Source: Paenibacillus terrigena DSM 21567 (lineage in GTDB: Bacteria; Bacillota; Bacilli; Paenibacillales; Paenibacillaceae). Taken from it: a stretch of 64,000 nt of DNA. Made by a program: the position numbers and the translations under genes. The notes beneath the pieces are model-generated. The model was not told where the DNA came from. It searched no databases and saw nothing but the letters and a program-made list of their open reading frames with translations. Below are positions 17,240-26,207 of the stretch, in pieces. Within the stretch, counting starts at the first letter, position 1. Each line of letters begins with the position of its first letter. Location: the NCBI RefSeq assembly GCF_000374845.1, contig NZ_KB895420.1, positions 124,001-188,000 on the forward strand, written 5' to 3'.

Positions 17240-17948
17240 ACCTCCTTAGATTCGCTTCGACCTTTACCTATCGCCGCTGTTAGGAATTTGGAAGAAGTTT
17301 ATCGCGTAGAGTGGACTTTCAATTCGAATGCGATCGAGGGAAATACGCTGACGTTGTTAGAAACCAAACTTGTGTTAGAGCAAGGTTTGACGATCGGTGG
17401 AAAGAAGCTTCGGGAACATTTCGAAGTGATTAATCACGCGGAAGCCATTGCGTATATTCAAGAACTGATTGATCAGGGGCATGAACTTACGGAATTCGTA
17501 GTCAAATCCATTCAACATCTTGTTCTCAAAAATATTGCAGATGATGCTGGGCGGTACCGTATGGTCAATGTCAGAATATCTGGTTCTGAGCATGTACCCT
17601 CGCATTACACGCTTGTGCCTGAACAAATGGAGCAGTTAATCCAGTGGTATGAATCACAGCGCAACATCATGCATCCCTTGTTATTAGCGGCAGAGTTTCA
17701 TTACAGATTCGTATATATCCATCCATTCTCGGATGGAAGTGGGCGTACGGCGAGGCTATTAATGAATCTGATTCTTATGCAATATGGATACCCTCCTGCG
17801 ATTGTAAAAGCAGCAGATGCTGCGAGACTCCGCTATTATGAGACGCTGGGAGAAGCAAGTGTTCAAGGTCAGTTGCAACCCTTTATGGAGCTGATCATAG
17901 AATGCGTCGCGGAGCTTTTTGCAGTCCTATTTGTCTGCGGTGAAATAG
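17240..17948 (+). pseudogene. Decayed Fic-domain (AMP-transferase-like) gene
   Basis: Homology-like sequence begins at 17240, right after an in-frame stop (17237-17239), with TSLDSLRPLPIAAVRNLEE. This matches the usual run-up of long Fic proteins but has no start codon; only an internal TTG at 17288 lacking a proper ribosome site remains. Next come the inhibitory motif SNAIEG (S/TxxxEG/N) and the Fic core HPFSDGSGRTARL, where the usual GNG is GSG. At 17912-17920 (GAGCTTTTT) the frame breaks. The +1 frame continues FLQSYLSAVK and stops at 17946-17948, which is how family members end. The original frame runs on to 18145 with a meaningless hydrophobic tail. Lack of a start plus the frameshift make it a likely pseudogene; Fic enzymes AMPylate target proteins. 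Confidence 0.75.
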
Positions 17949-18129
17949 TTCATTTAATTAACGTCATTCTCACTCTTTATTTTGGAGTGCAATGGCGTTT
18001 TTTTGAAGAGATAAGATTGTATAAGTTATCAAGGTTATTTTCTTTTCTTGCGGTTTTATTCCCTGACACCCTGTTGTCCAATTTGATCCGTTATACTAGA
18101 AAAAACATGTTAAGCAGGAGGGGACAGCA

Positions 18130-19227
18130 TTGGCTGAGCCATTAAAATTAGTCTATCATGAAGCGTTTCTACGCGGCTTTGGTGAGAAAGTGAAATCTGC
18201 GTTTGGCGCATTTCAACTGGAGCAATTTATCACGGATGTCATCGACGAGACGTGGGACGAGCTAGCGCTCAAAGAACGGATGCGGAAAATATCGGAGACG
18301 CTCGGACGGTATTTGCCGTCAAGCTATGAAGAAGCAATCAAGGTACTGTTCGCGATCGATGAGACCTGTACGGGCTTTCCGTACCTCTTCTTGCCCGACT
18401 TCGTCGAGGTCTATGGACAAGCCGATGAGCATTGGGAGCTATCGATGCAGGCGCTGGAGCGGTTCACGTCAGGATCTTCTTCTGAGTTCGCAATAAGACC
18501 GTTTCTGCTGAGAGATCCCGAGCGAGCGATGCGTCAGATGGCGATCTGGGCAGAGCATCCGAGTGAGCATGTACGACGGCTTGCCAGTGAAGGGTGTCGT
18601 CCAAGGCTGCCTTGGGGTGTAGCATTATCGATGTTCAAGCGCGACCCCGCACCGATTCTACCGATTCTGGAGAAGTTGCAAGCCGACACATCCCTCTATG
18701 TGCGCAAAAGCGTTGCGAACAACTTGAATGATATTGCGAAGGATCACCCGGTGATCGTGATCGAGACAGCGCGGCGTTGGCAGGGAAAACACCCGGATAC
18801 GGATTGGATCATTCGCCACGCATGCAGGACATTGATTCGCCGAGCCGACCCGGAGATCATGCGAATTTTCGGGTATGCAGAGGATGCATCTTCGCTCACG
18901 ACCTCAGCCTCTATTGCTGTAGAGCCTGCTTCGCTCATGATTGGCGAGCGCTGCGAGCTTCAATATGCGCTGCGCGTGCGAGAAGGGGAAGAGGTGCGCG
19001 TTCGGATTGAATATGGGATTTACTTTGTGAAAGCGAAGGGGCAGACGTCTCGCAAATTATTCCTGCTAACGGATAAAACTGTCCCGGGAGGTACCGTTCT
19101 GAACGGGCGACGAAGCCATAATTGGGCAGACCTGACCACGCGCCGCCATTATCCAGGGGAGCATCGGATTGTCCTGGTGGTGAATGGGGTGGAAGTGGCG
19201 GATGCGACGGTTGAGTTGAGGGAATAG
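18130..19227 (+). CDS. AlkC-like 3-methyladenine DNA glycosylase with C-terminal Ig-like extension
   Basis: This 365-residue protein starts at TTG 18130 behind CAGGAGGGG. Residues 1 to about 255 form the helical-repeat fold of the AlkC/AlkD DNA-alkylation repair family. The AlkC-type signatures are clear: AEPLKLVYHEAF, FPDFVEVYG, SSEFAIRPFLL, EHVRRLASEGCRPRLPWG, DPAPILPILEKL, YVRKSVANNLNDIAKDHP and TDWIIRHACRTLI. Enzymes of this group excise N3-methyladenine without base flipping. Residues about 270-365 are beta-rich and resemble an Ig-like domain (LQYALRVREGEEVRVRIEYGIYF), an add-on seen in some AlkC proteins. The gene follows the Fic remnant and is convergent with the LacI gene across a terminator. 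Confidence 0.88.
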   Translation: MAEPLKLVYHEAFLRGFGEKVKSAFGAFQLEQFITDVIDETWDELALKERMRKISETLGRYLPSSYEEAIKVLFAIDETCTGFPYLFLPDFVEVYGQADEHWELSMQALERFTSGSSSEFAIRPFLLRDPERAMRQMAIWAEHPSEHVRRLASEGCRPRLPWGVALSMFKRDPAPILPILEKLQADTSLYVRKSVANNLNDIAKDHPVIVIETARRWQGKHPDTDWIIRHACRTLIRRADPEIMRIFGYAEDASSLTTSASIAVEPASLMIGERCELQYALRVREGEEVRVRIEYGIYFVKAKGQTSRKLFLLTDKTVPGGTVLNGRRSHNWADLTTRRHYPGEHRIVLVVNGVEVADATVELRE

Positions 19228-19262
19228 TTCAACTTCTATAATAAAATGATAAGCACTAAATA

Positions 19263-19300
19263 AAAGACGAATCCTACCTTGTTAGATAGAATTCGTCTTT
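19263..19300. terminator. Bidirectional terminator between the AlkC-like gene and the LacI gene
   Basis: Ten-bp arms AAAGACGAAT and ATTCGTCTTT (19263-19272 with 19291-19300) carry an A-run and a T-run at the ends. The 18-base middle is only partly paired. Confidence 0.8.
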
Positions 19301-19314
19301 GGATTAGAAAAAAA

Positions 19315-20280
19315 TTATATTCGATGTACAGAATCACCTTGGATTAACTTGACATAGATCCGTTCCTGATCTGCTTCTTCCGAAGCGATAAGTTTTAATA
19401 GTTGTTCCGAAGCGACCGCACCCCATTTGTGCTTGGAGTAATCGATGGTAGCTATTCGAGGTTGTGTATATTGCGTTAGCTCCATGTTATCGAATCCGAT
19501 CAGGTGAATATGTTCGCCGATGCGGAATTCACTTTGTTGCACGGCATCATACACACCGAGGGCCATTTCATCATTGAGACAGAAGACAGCAACCGGTTCC
19601 GTATAATCTTCCATAATTTTGTGCGCCGCTTGTTCTCCTGATGATTTATTGAAATCTCCTTGAATGAGAATACATTCAATAGGTTGATTTCTATCGATCG
19701 TTTGTTTTACGGCTTGAAGACGTTGAACCGAATCGAAAGAATCAGGAGGTCCTGTAACAATATATATTTTACGATGCCCTTGTTCAATTAAGTATTCAAC
19801 GGCAAGCCCGGCCCCTGCTTTATTATCGAGTAATACTTGGTTGATATTAGGGTGCTTTAATTCTCTGTCGAGTACAACCAGTTTATGACCTCGATCTGCA
19901 TGGAGCAGCAATTCCTCACTAGAGAAAAAGGCATCTAGAACGATGGCGCCATCGATCATTTTCTCCGGCAACAAACGATGCGACTGTTTTCCGCTGCAGA
20001 CAATTAGATCATAGTCATTTTTGTTCAGAATTTCCTTCATTCCTTGCAATAAATCACCATAAAAAGCGCCATTAAAATCCGTTAAGAATGCACCAATAAT
20101 TTTAGTTTCTCGTCTTTTTAAATTTCGAGCCGCTGCATTGGGTGTGTATTTTAATTCTTTTGCAATAGCTAATATCTTGGATGCAGTTTCCTCGTTGACT
20201 TTGGGATTTCCGTTTAGCGCATAAGAAACGGTCGAGATCGAAACCCCTGCTTTTTTAGCGACATCTTTTATACTGACCAC
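19315..20280 (-). CDS. LacI/GalR-family repressor of the beta-1,2-glucan locus
   Basis: This 321-residue regulator starts at GTG with TAGGAGCG upstream. Residues 3-22 are the LacI helix-turn-helix with hinge (IKDVAKKAGVSISTVSYALNG), which binds operators with a central CG. The rest is the periplasmic-binding-protein-like effector domain (GAFLTDFNGAFYGDLLQGM, then LIGFDNMELTQYTQPRIATI). It is the last gene of a minus-strand series after the GH3 and GH94-type genes and also has its own extended -10 promoter. Three AAACGTTT palindromes in the divergent promoter region at 25.9-26.2 kb are its likely operators. The inducer is probably a sophoro-oligosaccharide or glucose derivative, by inference from the neighbours. 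Confidence 0.9.
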   Translation of the reverse strand: MVSIKDVAKKAGVSISTVSYALNGNPKVNEETASKILAIAKELKYTPNAAARNLKRRETKIIGAFLTDFNGAFYGDLLQGMKEILNKNDYDLIVCSGKQSHRLLPEKMIDGAIVLDAFFSSEELLLHADRGHKLVVLDRELKHPNINQVLLDNKAGAGLAVEYLIEQGHRKIYIVTGPPDSFDSVQRLQAVKQTIDRNQPIECILIQGDFNKSSGEQAAHKIMEDYTEPVAVFCLNDEMALGVYDAVQQSEFRIGEHIHLIGFDNMELTQYTQPRIATIDYSKHKWGAVASEQLLKLIASEEADQERIYVKLIQGDSVHRI

Positions 20281-20318
20281 GATATACGCTCCTAACGTTC
20301 ACTCACTCATAATGTTCT

Positions 20319-20324
20319 ATTATA
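20319..20324 (-). promoter_or_regulatory. -10 element of a separate promoter for the LacI gene
   Basis: On the minus strand the sequence reads TTGGTATAATAG, a TGnTATAAT extended -10, 39 bp upstream of the GTG start. No good -35 is present. It would let the repressor be made when the enzyme genes are off. Confidence 0.55.
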
Positions 20325-20364
20325 CCAAATGTGATGATGATCCTAATAGAGTGCTAAGTAGCTT

Positions 20365-23300
20365 TTACATATAAATGTTGATTTCATTCACAGTATCGTT
20401 CATCAAATCGCTTAGTTGTTGCTCGTCGATCCGAATGCCGCCTTTACGATAACGGTTCGTTGTTTCGGTTGTAGCAGCATCTTTTCCATTTACAGTTATA
20501 CGGCTAATCGCCTGGCCGGTAATATGGTAGACAAAACGTGTCTTAGATCCACGAATTGTGAAGTCAAATTGCATACCATCGCATGTTGTTGGTAGGGTAG
20601 GATCCAGAATAAGATCGCCGCCTTCATGACGAATACCCAAGCAGTTGGAGATCAATTGATTCATGTAGATCCCAGGACCGCTGGAATAGATTCTCCAACC
20701 GCCTTTAACCGCGACATCGCCCGTACGTAACTCGTTGAATCGTTCTTGTGCTTCATAACGGTCATTGAACTTCCCATCGGAGCTGCTAAAGTAAGCGTTG
20801 CTCTGACGTAATTCAGCATTTGGCACGACGTCCCGAATGCCTACTGGATTAATCATGGCAAGACCTTTCCATGTTTCATCGGCTTTTCCGAGTTTCGCCA
20901 TCGCTTCTACAAAGCGGATGTGAGCATGGACGTATTGCAGACCGATTTCACGACCAAAATTGGATGCTTGTTCAGCCCGCTTGAAGTTTGTGCTTACACC
21001 ACCGACATATTGAGCTGGACGGTTCATCAAGCGTACACCATCCGGACAGTAGAGTTCTTTCTTAATAAGCTCATAGTGAGCTGCTGCTTGCTCTTCGGTT
21101 AGTAATTCACCGATCATACTGCGAGTCATCGGGAGGAGGCGATATTGAATGCCTGTCTTCGTATCTGTTGGATGTAGCATCAATTCAGCTTGACCTGGCT
21201 TTTCCATGTATACAAAACCTGGAATCACATCCGTGTTCAGCATATAGCGATTGAAGTCAGCTTGAATAGCAGCAGCATGTTCGCTTAATTCTACAGACAT
21301 CGCTTCGTCAACTTGGGATAGCGCCGTAGCTAGTTGGTTGAACACTTGGTATGTTAATGCAACCGTCCAACTGCTGATCATATATTGTTTCAACTGTGCA
21401 TTTGCTGGTTGAAGCGTATCATCCCAGTCGCCATCACCATAAGAAGATAAGTGTGTATCATGCAAGAAATGATTTTTAATATATTCGATTTCTTTTTTAG
21501 CATGATCATAGATCGTTGCTTTCTTCTCTGTTAGCTCACCTGTATGACGGATGGAATAAGGCACTTCTTCTTGAAGGATGCTGTAATCCTTGGTGAAGTT
21601 CAGATAGTCGCTCAAAACTTTGAGTGGCCATACAATAATATCGCCATGGCTTTCTTCTTGTTGTATATGAGAGTACTGATCGAACATGAACCATTGCGGC
21701 CAGTTGCCTTCATCCTCATATTGATGAGTGAACACCACTTTGATGATGTCCCGTACCTCATTATACTTTTGAGTTGCCATAAAATATTCTGTTGGTCCTT
21801 GGCACACATCACGCGTACCCCATGCTGCACCACCGTATTGTTCTAATCCGTGAGGGACAGAATAGTGCACTAACATATTGTGTGTATACCACCATGCCAG
21901 GGCGTTTACTTTTTGAATCTCATCGGTAAGACCTTCTGGATGATTCAGATTAAAGCCGTTCATAACTTGCTCATAAAATGCACGGTAGCTAGCAATTTCC
22001 GTGTCTACATCTGGAGTTCCAAATGGTAAGTCTCCACCATCAATTAACCCTTGTGCTGTCATATTCCATTCGTTTGTAGCAGATAGTTCAAGGACTACAA
22101 GTGAAGCCGATCCAGCATCCACCTGTTTAGACATCGCCGTTTCATCTTGTATTGTCATAGCTGTACCTGTAAATTTCATGCGATAGCAAAGGTCAGGCAA
22201 CGTGTTTGCACTATCGGATGCTGCATCCGCACGGAATGTAAGCACAGAATCAGACTGCTCCATGTGATATGGGGCAACGTATTCATTATTGTTCATCGAT
22301 ACTTGATTCGTTACGAGATAACGATAAGCTTTGCCGGAAGCAGAACGAACTTGTAAGTGCAATTCAGGTGTGTTTACGGTTGTGAAGTTCGTAATAACGA
22401 GCATATCGTCTGCCATTTTGTAATACCAGCGAGCATAGTTAAAGCCCATTTCGAACATCGAAGGCATGGTAAGCAGGTGATACGCACCCTGGATTTCGAT
22501 ATAAATCCGTTGACCGGATGTTTTCATCACATTCAGAGCATTACGAGCATTCGTTAACATTTTATTGCAGGACGTATTTCCAACAACCAATTGGGAGTTG
22601 AATATACCATACATATATGAAGTTGTTGTTAAGATTTGATCGTTCAAGTGCGCGTTATCCCCAGTCATTAGAATGTGACCGTGTGGGCGCTCAACAAGCA
22701 ATTCCTTGGCTTTCAATACGATATGTTCGTGCGTATCGGTAAAGAAGGATAACAATTCTTCACCTTGCCACTCTTCTTGGTGTCGGTTAGGGAAGAGACG
22801 CTTCACTTCTTCTAATGTCATGGGTTCGGTTGTTAGCGGTGATCCGATATATGGTGCAAGGTTTACCTTCGTTACAGAAGCGCGTGTTGTAGCTTGAAGT
22901 TTGGATACCTGCACCCATGCTTCTTCAATCTCTTTGTTGAATTCAAGGGATGTGATGGCTGCCTTATGATCCGGGCTGAAGAGGCCGTAAAATACAAACC
23001 GTGCAGTCCCATTCACTGTAACGCGCTCTGATTGCAATGCCGTATAGGCAAATTCATATTGATAAACTTCATTATTTAATTGTGCTTGTTGAAGTGCAGC
23101 GATCTCATTCGTAGCTTTATAAGATAGGCCGAAGAATTGGAATCCATCCGTTGAGAAGCCCACAGCCTTCGTCAATGAACCTTGTTGGATATAAGGGAAT
23201 GCGCCAGCTTGCGGCATGTTCTGACGCGAGCATACGACATAACCCTTCTCTGCATCTTCAAACATAGTATGGTCAATATATTGAGATAGGTAAGCTTCGT

Positions 23301-23709
23301 TTGAGCGTACAGCCCCTTGATCTGCTAGACCGATATCTTGTCCGTAGATGACATCAACAACCTCACCTTGCCCTTCAACCTGAACATCCCAGAACCAAAT
23401 ATTCATCGGTGTTAAAGTGAACGTAACAAGATAGCAAAGGGATTCGAATGTACCCTTAAATATCACTTGTGTATCCGTATGGCTTACTTCGCTTGTGGAT
23501 TGAACGCCAAGGAGTGGCACGCAGTTCATACCGGATTCATGGTGTACACGAAGATATAGATTGTTCAGAGATCCATCTAATGGATTTGCGATCCATTGAT
23601 TAATCATCATTTGATTCATTCGTATTTCACGAATATCTCCGCTATTCATAAATGTGAACGCTAAGTTATTATTTTTTACTTGAAAATTTGAAGGGTTAAT
23701 TGTTGTCAT
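20365..23709 (-). CDS. 1,2-beta-oligoglucan phosphorylase-like protein (GH94 type)
   Basis: This 1114-residue cytosolic enzyme has the length and layout of 1,2-beta-oligoglucan phosphorylases: a beta-sandwich region (about 1-560), then an (alpha/alpha)6 barrel. RDVCQG with D634 matches the GH94 RDxxQD substrate-site motif. DGDWDDT at 760-765 matches the GH94 GDWND motif, whose last Asp (here D764) is the general acid. Such enzymes phosphorolyse sophoro-oligosaccharides to alpha-glucose 1-phosphate. The assignment rests on these motifs, the unusual length and the neighbours: a GH3 enzyme 19 bp upstream, a LacI regulator and a CUT1 importer, the same set as in Listeria innocua lin1839-lin1841 as I recall it. 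No signal peptide is present, so it acts on imported oligosaccharides. Another GH94-type specificity is the main alternative. Confidence 0.8.
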   Translation of the reverse strand: MTTINPSNFQVKNNNLAFTFMNSGDIREIRMNQMMINQWIANPLDGSLNNLYLRVHHESGMNCVPLLGVQSTSEVSHTDTQVIFKGTFESLCYLVTFTLTPMNIWFWDVQVEGQGEVVDVIYGQDIGLADQGAVRSNEAYLSQYIDHTMFEDAEKGYVVCSRQNMPQAGAFPYIQQGSLTKAVGFSTDGFQFFGLSYKATNEIAALQQAQLNNEVYQYEFAYTALQSERVTVNGTARFVFYGLFSPDHKAAITSLEFNKEIEEAWVQVSKLQATTRASVTKVNLAPYIGSPLTTEPMTLEEVKRLFPNRHQEEWQGEELLSFFTDTHEHIVLKAKELLVERPHGHILMTGDNAHLNDQILTTTSYMYGIFNSQLVVGNTSCNKMLTNARNALNVMKTSGQRIYIEIQGAYHLLTMPSMFEMGFNYARWYYKMADDMLVITNFTTVNTPELHLQVRSASGKAYRYLVTNQVSMNNNEYVAPYHMEQSDSVLTFRADAASDSANTLPDLCYRMKFTGTAMTIQDETAMSKQVDAGSASLVVLELSATNEWNMTAQGLIDGGDLPFGTPDVDTEIASYRAFYEQVMNGFNLNHPEGLTDEIQKVNALAWWYTHNMLVHYSVPHGLEQYGGAAWGTRDVCQGPTEYFMATQKYNEVRDIIKVVFTHQYEDEGNWPQWFMFDQYSHIQQEESHGDIIVWPLKVLSDYLNFTKDYSILQEEVPYSIRHTGELTEKKATIYDHAKKEIEYIKNHFLHDTHLSSYGDGDWDDTLQPANAQLKQYMISSWTVALTYQVFNQLATALSQVDEAMSVELSEHAAAIQADFNRYMLNTDVIPGFVYMEKPGQAELMLHPTDTKTGIQYRLLPMTRSMIGELLTEEQAAAHYELIKKELYCPDGVRLMNRPAQYVGGVSTNFKRAEQASNFGREIGLQYVHAHIRFVEAMAKLGKADETWKGLAMINPVGIRDVVPNAELRQSNAYFSSSDGKFNDRYEAQERFNELRTGDVAVKGGWRIYSSGPGIYMNQLISNCLGIRHEGGDLILDPTLPTTCDGMQFDFTIRGSKTRFVYHITGQAISRITVNGKDAATTETTNRYRKGGIRIDEQQLSDLMNDTVNEINIYM

Positions 23710-23728
23710 TTTTTCTCACTCGCCTTCC

Positions 23729-25894
23729 TTACTTCGTTAAAGTGAATTTTAGTTCGGCAACATCTCGACTGTTGCCGCCGATAAAGGCGATGAAGTCACC
23801 TGAATCGCTATTGAATTCTAGGTTAGAATGATGATAGCGAAGCTGTTCTTCCGCTAATGTAAAGGTAACTTCTTGACTTTCTCCCGGCTCTAGTAAGATT
23901 CTGCTGAATGCTTTCAATTCTTTAACTGGACGTACTACTTCTCCGGATAGGTCACGAACATACAATTGGACAAGCTCTTCACCGGACCGATCTCCCGTGT
24001 TGGTGACAAGTACCTTAATGGTCAAAGGCTGTTCCATAGTTATGGTTGATGAAGAAAGGGTTGCCTCGCTATATTCAAAGGTTGTATAGCTAAGACCAAA
24101 TCCGAAAGGTAATAACGGTTCATTAGGCATGTCCAAGTACTGCGATACATAGCGTATTTGTGCATCCGGTGCACCTTGTGGACGGCCTGTATTGAAATGA
24201 TTGTAGTAGACAGGCACTTGACCCAATGCATATGGGAATGACATGGTTAACCGAGCTGTTGGATTCTGTCTGCCATATAATAAATCAGCAATGGCTGCTC
24301 CGCCTTCGGTTCCTGGATACCAAGCTTCAAGCAGGGCGTCCACTTGGTCGTAGACGCCGTGTAAGTCTAGGGGGCGACCGTTAAAAAGAACCGCAACCAT
24401 GGGCTTATTCAACGACTTTAACGCGGTGATCAATTCTAGCTGAACCTTAGGTAGAGTAATGTCTCCACGGCAACCAGCCTCGCCGCTCATATCGGAATGT
24501 TCACCTAAAGCGAGCACAATGACATCGGCATCTTGTGCGGTTACTAATGCTTCTGCTAATTGAGCTTCCGTCATCGTCTCGATTGCGCAACCTTGTGCGG
24601 TCTTGATATGCGTGGAGCCTACAAGATCGACCATACCGGTATACAACTGAACAGCTTCTTCTTTAGATCCCAACCAAGACCATGGGCCAAGAATATCTCC
24701 ACTTTGAGAGAACGGACCAATCAACGCGACTTTTTGCTCTTCTTTTAAAGGTAAAACGTTGTCATTCTTCAATAACACAGAAGATTTAGCGGCTGCATCT
24801 CGAGCAGCTTGACGATGTGCTTCGGATAAGATGAGTTTTTCTTCAAGCTCGATACTTGCGCCACGATACGGATTATCGAACAGCCCTAATTTGTGCTTCA
24901 GTGTCAAAATACGCAGGACGGCTTCATCAATGAGTGATTCATTAACTTGGCCGTTTTCAATCCATGCTTTTAGATGATTTTCATAGCAAAGCGTCATCAT
25001 TTCAATATCAACACCAGCTTGTATCGCTTTATAAGCTGCTTCTGCTTCATTCACAGCAATGCCGTGAGGAATCATCTCTTTAACTGCGCCCCAATCGGAA
25101 ATTAAGACACCGTCAAATCCCCATTCGTCTCGAAGCAGGTCTCTCATTAAGCGGCGATTTCCAGAAGCCGGAATTCCATCGACCGTATTGAATGCGGTCA
25201 TTACCATCTCGCAGCCTTCATCTAACGCAGCGCGGTAGGCGGGGAGGTAATATTCACGCATTTGGCGTTCGGACATATCCACCGTATTGTAGTCACGACC
25301 GCCTTCTGCTGCACCGTAAGCGGCAAAGTGTTTCACACAAGCTGCTACACGAGAATGATCATCAGTTAAATCCGTTCCTTGGAAACCTCTTACGAAGGCT
25401 CGTGCAAATTCACTATTAAGGAATGGATCTTCTCCGGTAGATTCCATGACTCTCCCCCAACGTGGATCACGTACGAGGTCAACCATAGGTGCGAACGTAA
25501 CGTGTACACCAGCGACTGAAGCCTCTTTGGCGGCAATTGCTGCGGTGTTCTCCGCCATATCCATATCCCAGGAGCAGCCGATCGCAAGAGGGACAGGGAA
25601 GATCGTTTTGTACCCATGAACAATGTCTGCCATGAATAATAGTGGAATACCTAGTCGATTATTTTTTAAATGGGCCTCTTGTACTTGAATGACTTCTTTA
25701 GCTCCTGTCAAACCTAGTACTGAACCCGAATTTCGAACCGAATCATCTGAAACTCCCATAGCTGCCATAGGTCCTGTTATTTCGCCTTGGCTCTCTGAGC
25801 CTTCAAAAAATGGACCCGCTAACTGAAGTAGCTGACTGATTTTTTCTTCTATAGTCATTTGGCTTATTAATGAAATTAACTGTTGTTCCGACAT
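23729..25894 (-). CDS. GH3 beta-glucosidase, probably acting on beta-1,2-glucooligosaccharides
   Basis: This 721-residue protein has the full GH3 layout: an N-terminal TIM barrel (PLLFMADIVHGYKTIFP, APMVDLVRDPRWGRVMES, CVKHFAAYG), an alpha/beta sandwich, and a C-terminal fibronectin-III-like domain (about 620-721). The nucleophile is D267 in VLISDWGAV. The likely acid/base is E472 in the SGEAGCRGD segment of the second domain. There is no signal peptide. It is the first gene of the minus-strand operon, behind a TTGACG-17-TATAAT promoter with a 16-bp palindrome just downstream. With the phosphorylase it would finish breakdown of imported sophoro-oligosaccharides to glucose. TGGAGG precedes the ATG at a good distance. 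Confidence 0.9.
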   Translation of the reverse strand: MSEQQLISLISQMTIEEKISQLLQLAGPFFEGSESQGEITGPMAAMGVSDDSVRNSGSVLGLTGAKEVIQVQEAHLKNNRLGIPLLFMADIVHGYKTIFPVPLAIGCSWDMDMAENTAAIAAKEASVAGVHVTFAPMVDLVRDPRWGRVMESTGEDPFLNSEFARAFVRGFQGTDLTDDHSRVAACVKHFAAYGAAEGGRDYNTVDMSERQMREYYLPAYRAALDEGCEMVMTAFNTVDGIPASGNRRLMRDLLRDEWGFDGVLISDWGAVKEMIPHGIAVNEAEAAYKAIQAGVDIEMMTLCYENHLKAWIENGQVNESLIDEAVLRILTLKHKLGLFDNPYRGASIELEEKLILSEAHRQAARDAAAKSSVLLKNDNVLPLKEEQKVALIGPFSQSGDILGPWSWLGSKEEAVQLYTGMVDLVGSTHIKTAQGCAIETMTEAQLAEALVTAQDADVIVLALGEHSDMSGEAGCRGDITLPKVQLELITALKSLNKPMVAVLFNGRPLDLHGVYDQVDALLEAWYPGTEGGAAIADLLYGRQNPTARLTMSFPYALGQVPVYYNHFNTGRPQGAPDAQIRYVSQYLDMPNEPLLPFGFGLSYTTFEYSEATLSSSTITMEQPLTIKVLVTNTGDRSGEELVQLYVRDLSGEVVRPVKELKAFSRILLEPGESQEVTFTLAEEQLRYHHSNLEFNSDSGDFIAFIGGNSRDVAELKFTLTK

Positions 25895-25951
25895 ATGTTT
25901 TCCTCCATCTTGTTAAGCCTCAAAAGCGATGTTCAAGGACATTCGAATATT

Positions 25952-25967
25952 ATAGAAACGTTTCTAT
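25952..25967. promoter_or_regulatory. LacI-type operator 1 (perfect 16-bp palindrome)
   Basis: ATAGAAACGTTTCTAT is a perfect palindrome with the central CG typical of LacI-family operators. It lies just downstream of the predicted start of transcription of the GH3 operon, where a bound repressor would block elongation. Confidence 0.8.
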
Positions 25968-25982
25968 CGTCACACAAAAACC

Positions 25983-26011
25983 ATTATAAACACCTTTAAT
26001 AGCGACGTCAA
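25983..26011 (-). promoter_or_regulatory. Promoter of the GH3-phosphorylase operon
   Basis: On the minus strand TTGACG (26011-26006), a 17-bp spacer and TATAAT (25988-25983) form a near-consensus SigA promoter. Transcription would start near 25976, about 80 bp before the GH3 start codon. Confidence 0.85.
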
Positions 26012-26070
26012 CCTAGGTTTTTATAAGTTTTTAAAGTAGAGAATCGTTTTAAATATCACGAATTTTTCAC

Positions 26071-26099
26071 TTGTATACGATTACAGCATGTTATATAAT
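26071..26099 (+). promoter_or_regulatory. Promoter of the beta-1,2-glucan importer operon
   Basis: TTGTAT at 26071-26076, a 17-bp spacer and TATAAT at 26094-26099 form a good SigA promoter. Transcription would start near 26106, inside operator 2. It is back to back with the GH3 operon promoter, so both operons can be controlled from one region. Confidence 0.85.
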
Positions 26100-26104
26100 G
26101 ATTA

Positions 26105-26118
26105 TCGAAACGTTTTGA
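26105..26118. promoter_or_regulatory. LacI-type operator 2 (imperfect palindrome over the start site)
   Basis: TCGAAACGTTTTGA has 12 of 14 symmetric positions around the AAACGTTT core. It covers the predicted transcription start of the importer operon. Confidence 0.7.
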
Positions 26119-26161
26119 ATTATATGGATGATCGATTTTGAAGCGGGGTTATAAAGTATAT

Positions 26162-26173
26162 TGAAACGTTTCA
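26162..26173. promoter_or_regulatory. LacI-type operator 3 (perfect 12-bp palindrome)
   Basis: TGAAACGTTTCA is perfectly symmetric and lies 34 bp before the start codon of the binding protein. With operators 1 and 2 it would allow looping across the divergent promoter region. Confidence 0.72.
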
Positions 26174-26207
26174 CCAATTACTATCATGATTAGAGAGGAA
26201 GTTAAAT

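Noticed and set aside
17288-18145. An intact 285-residue Fic protein from the TTG start
   Set aside because: Family sequence continues upstream of the TTG without a start. The last 70 or so codons read a hydrophobic stretch unlike any Fic ending, while the +1 frame gives the expected ending and stop at 17948.
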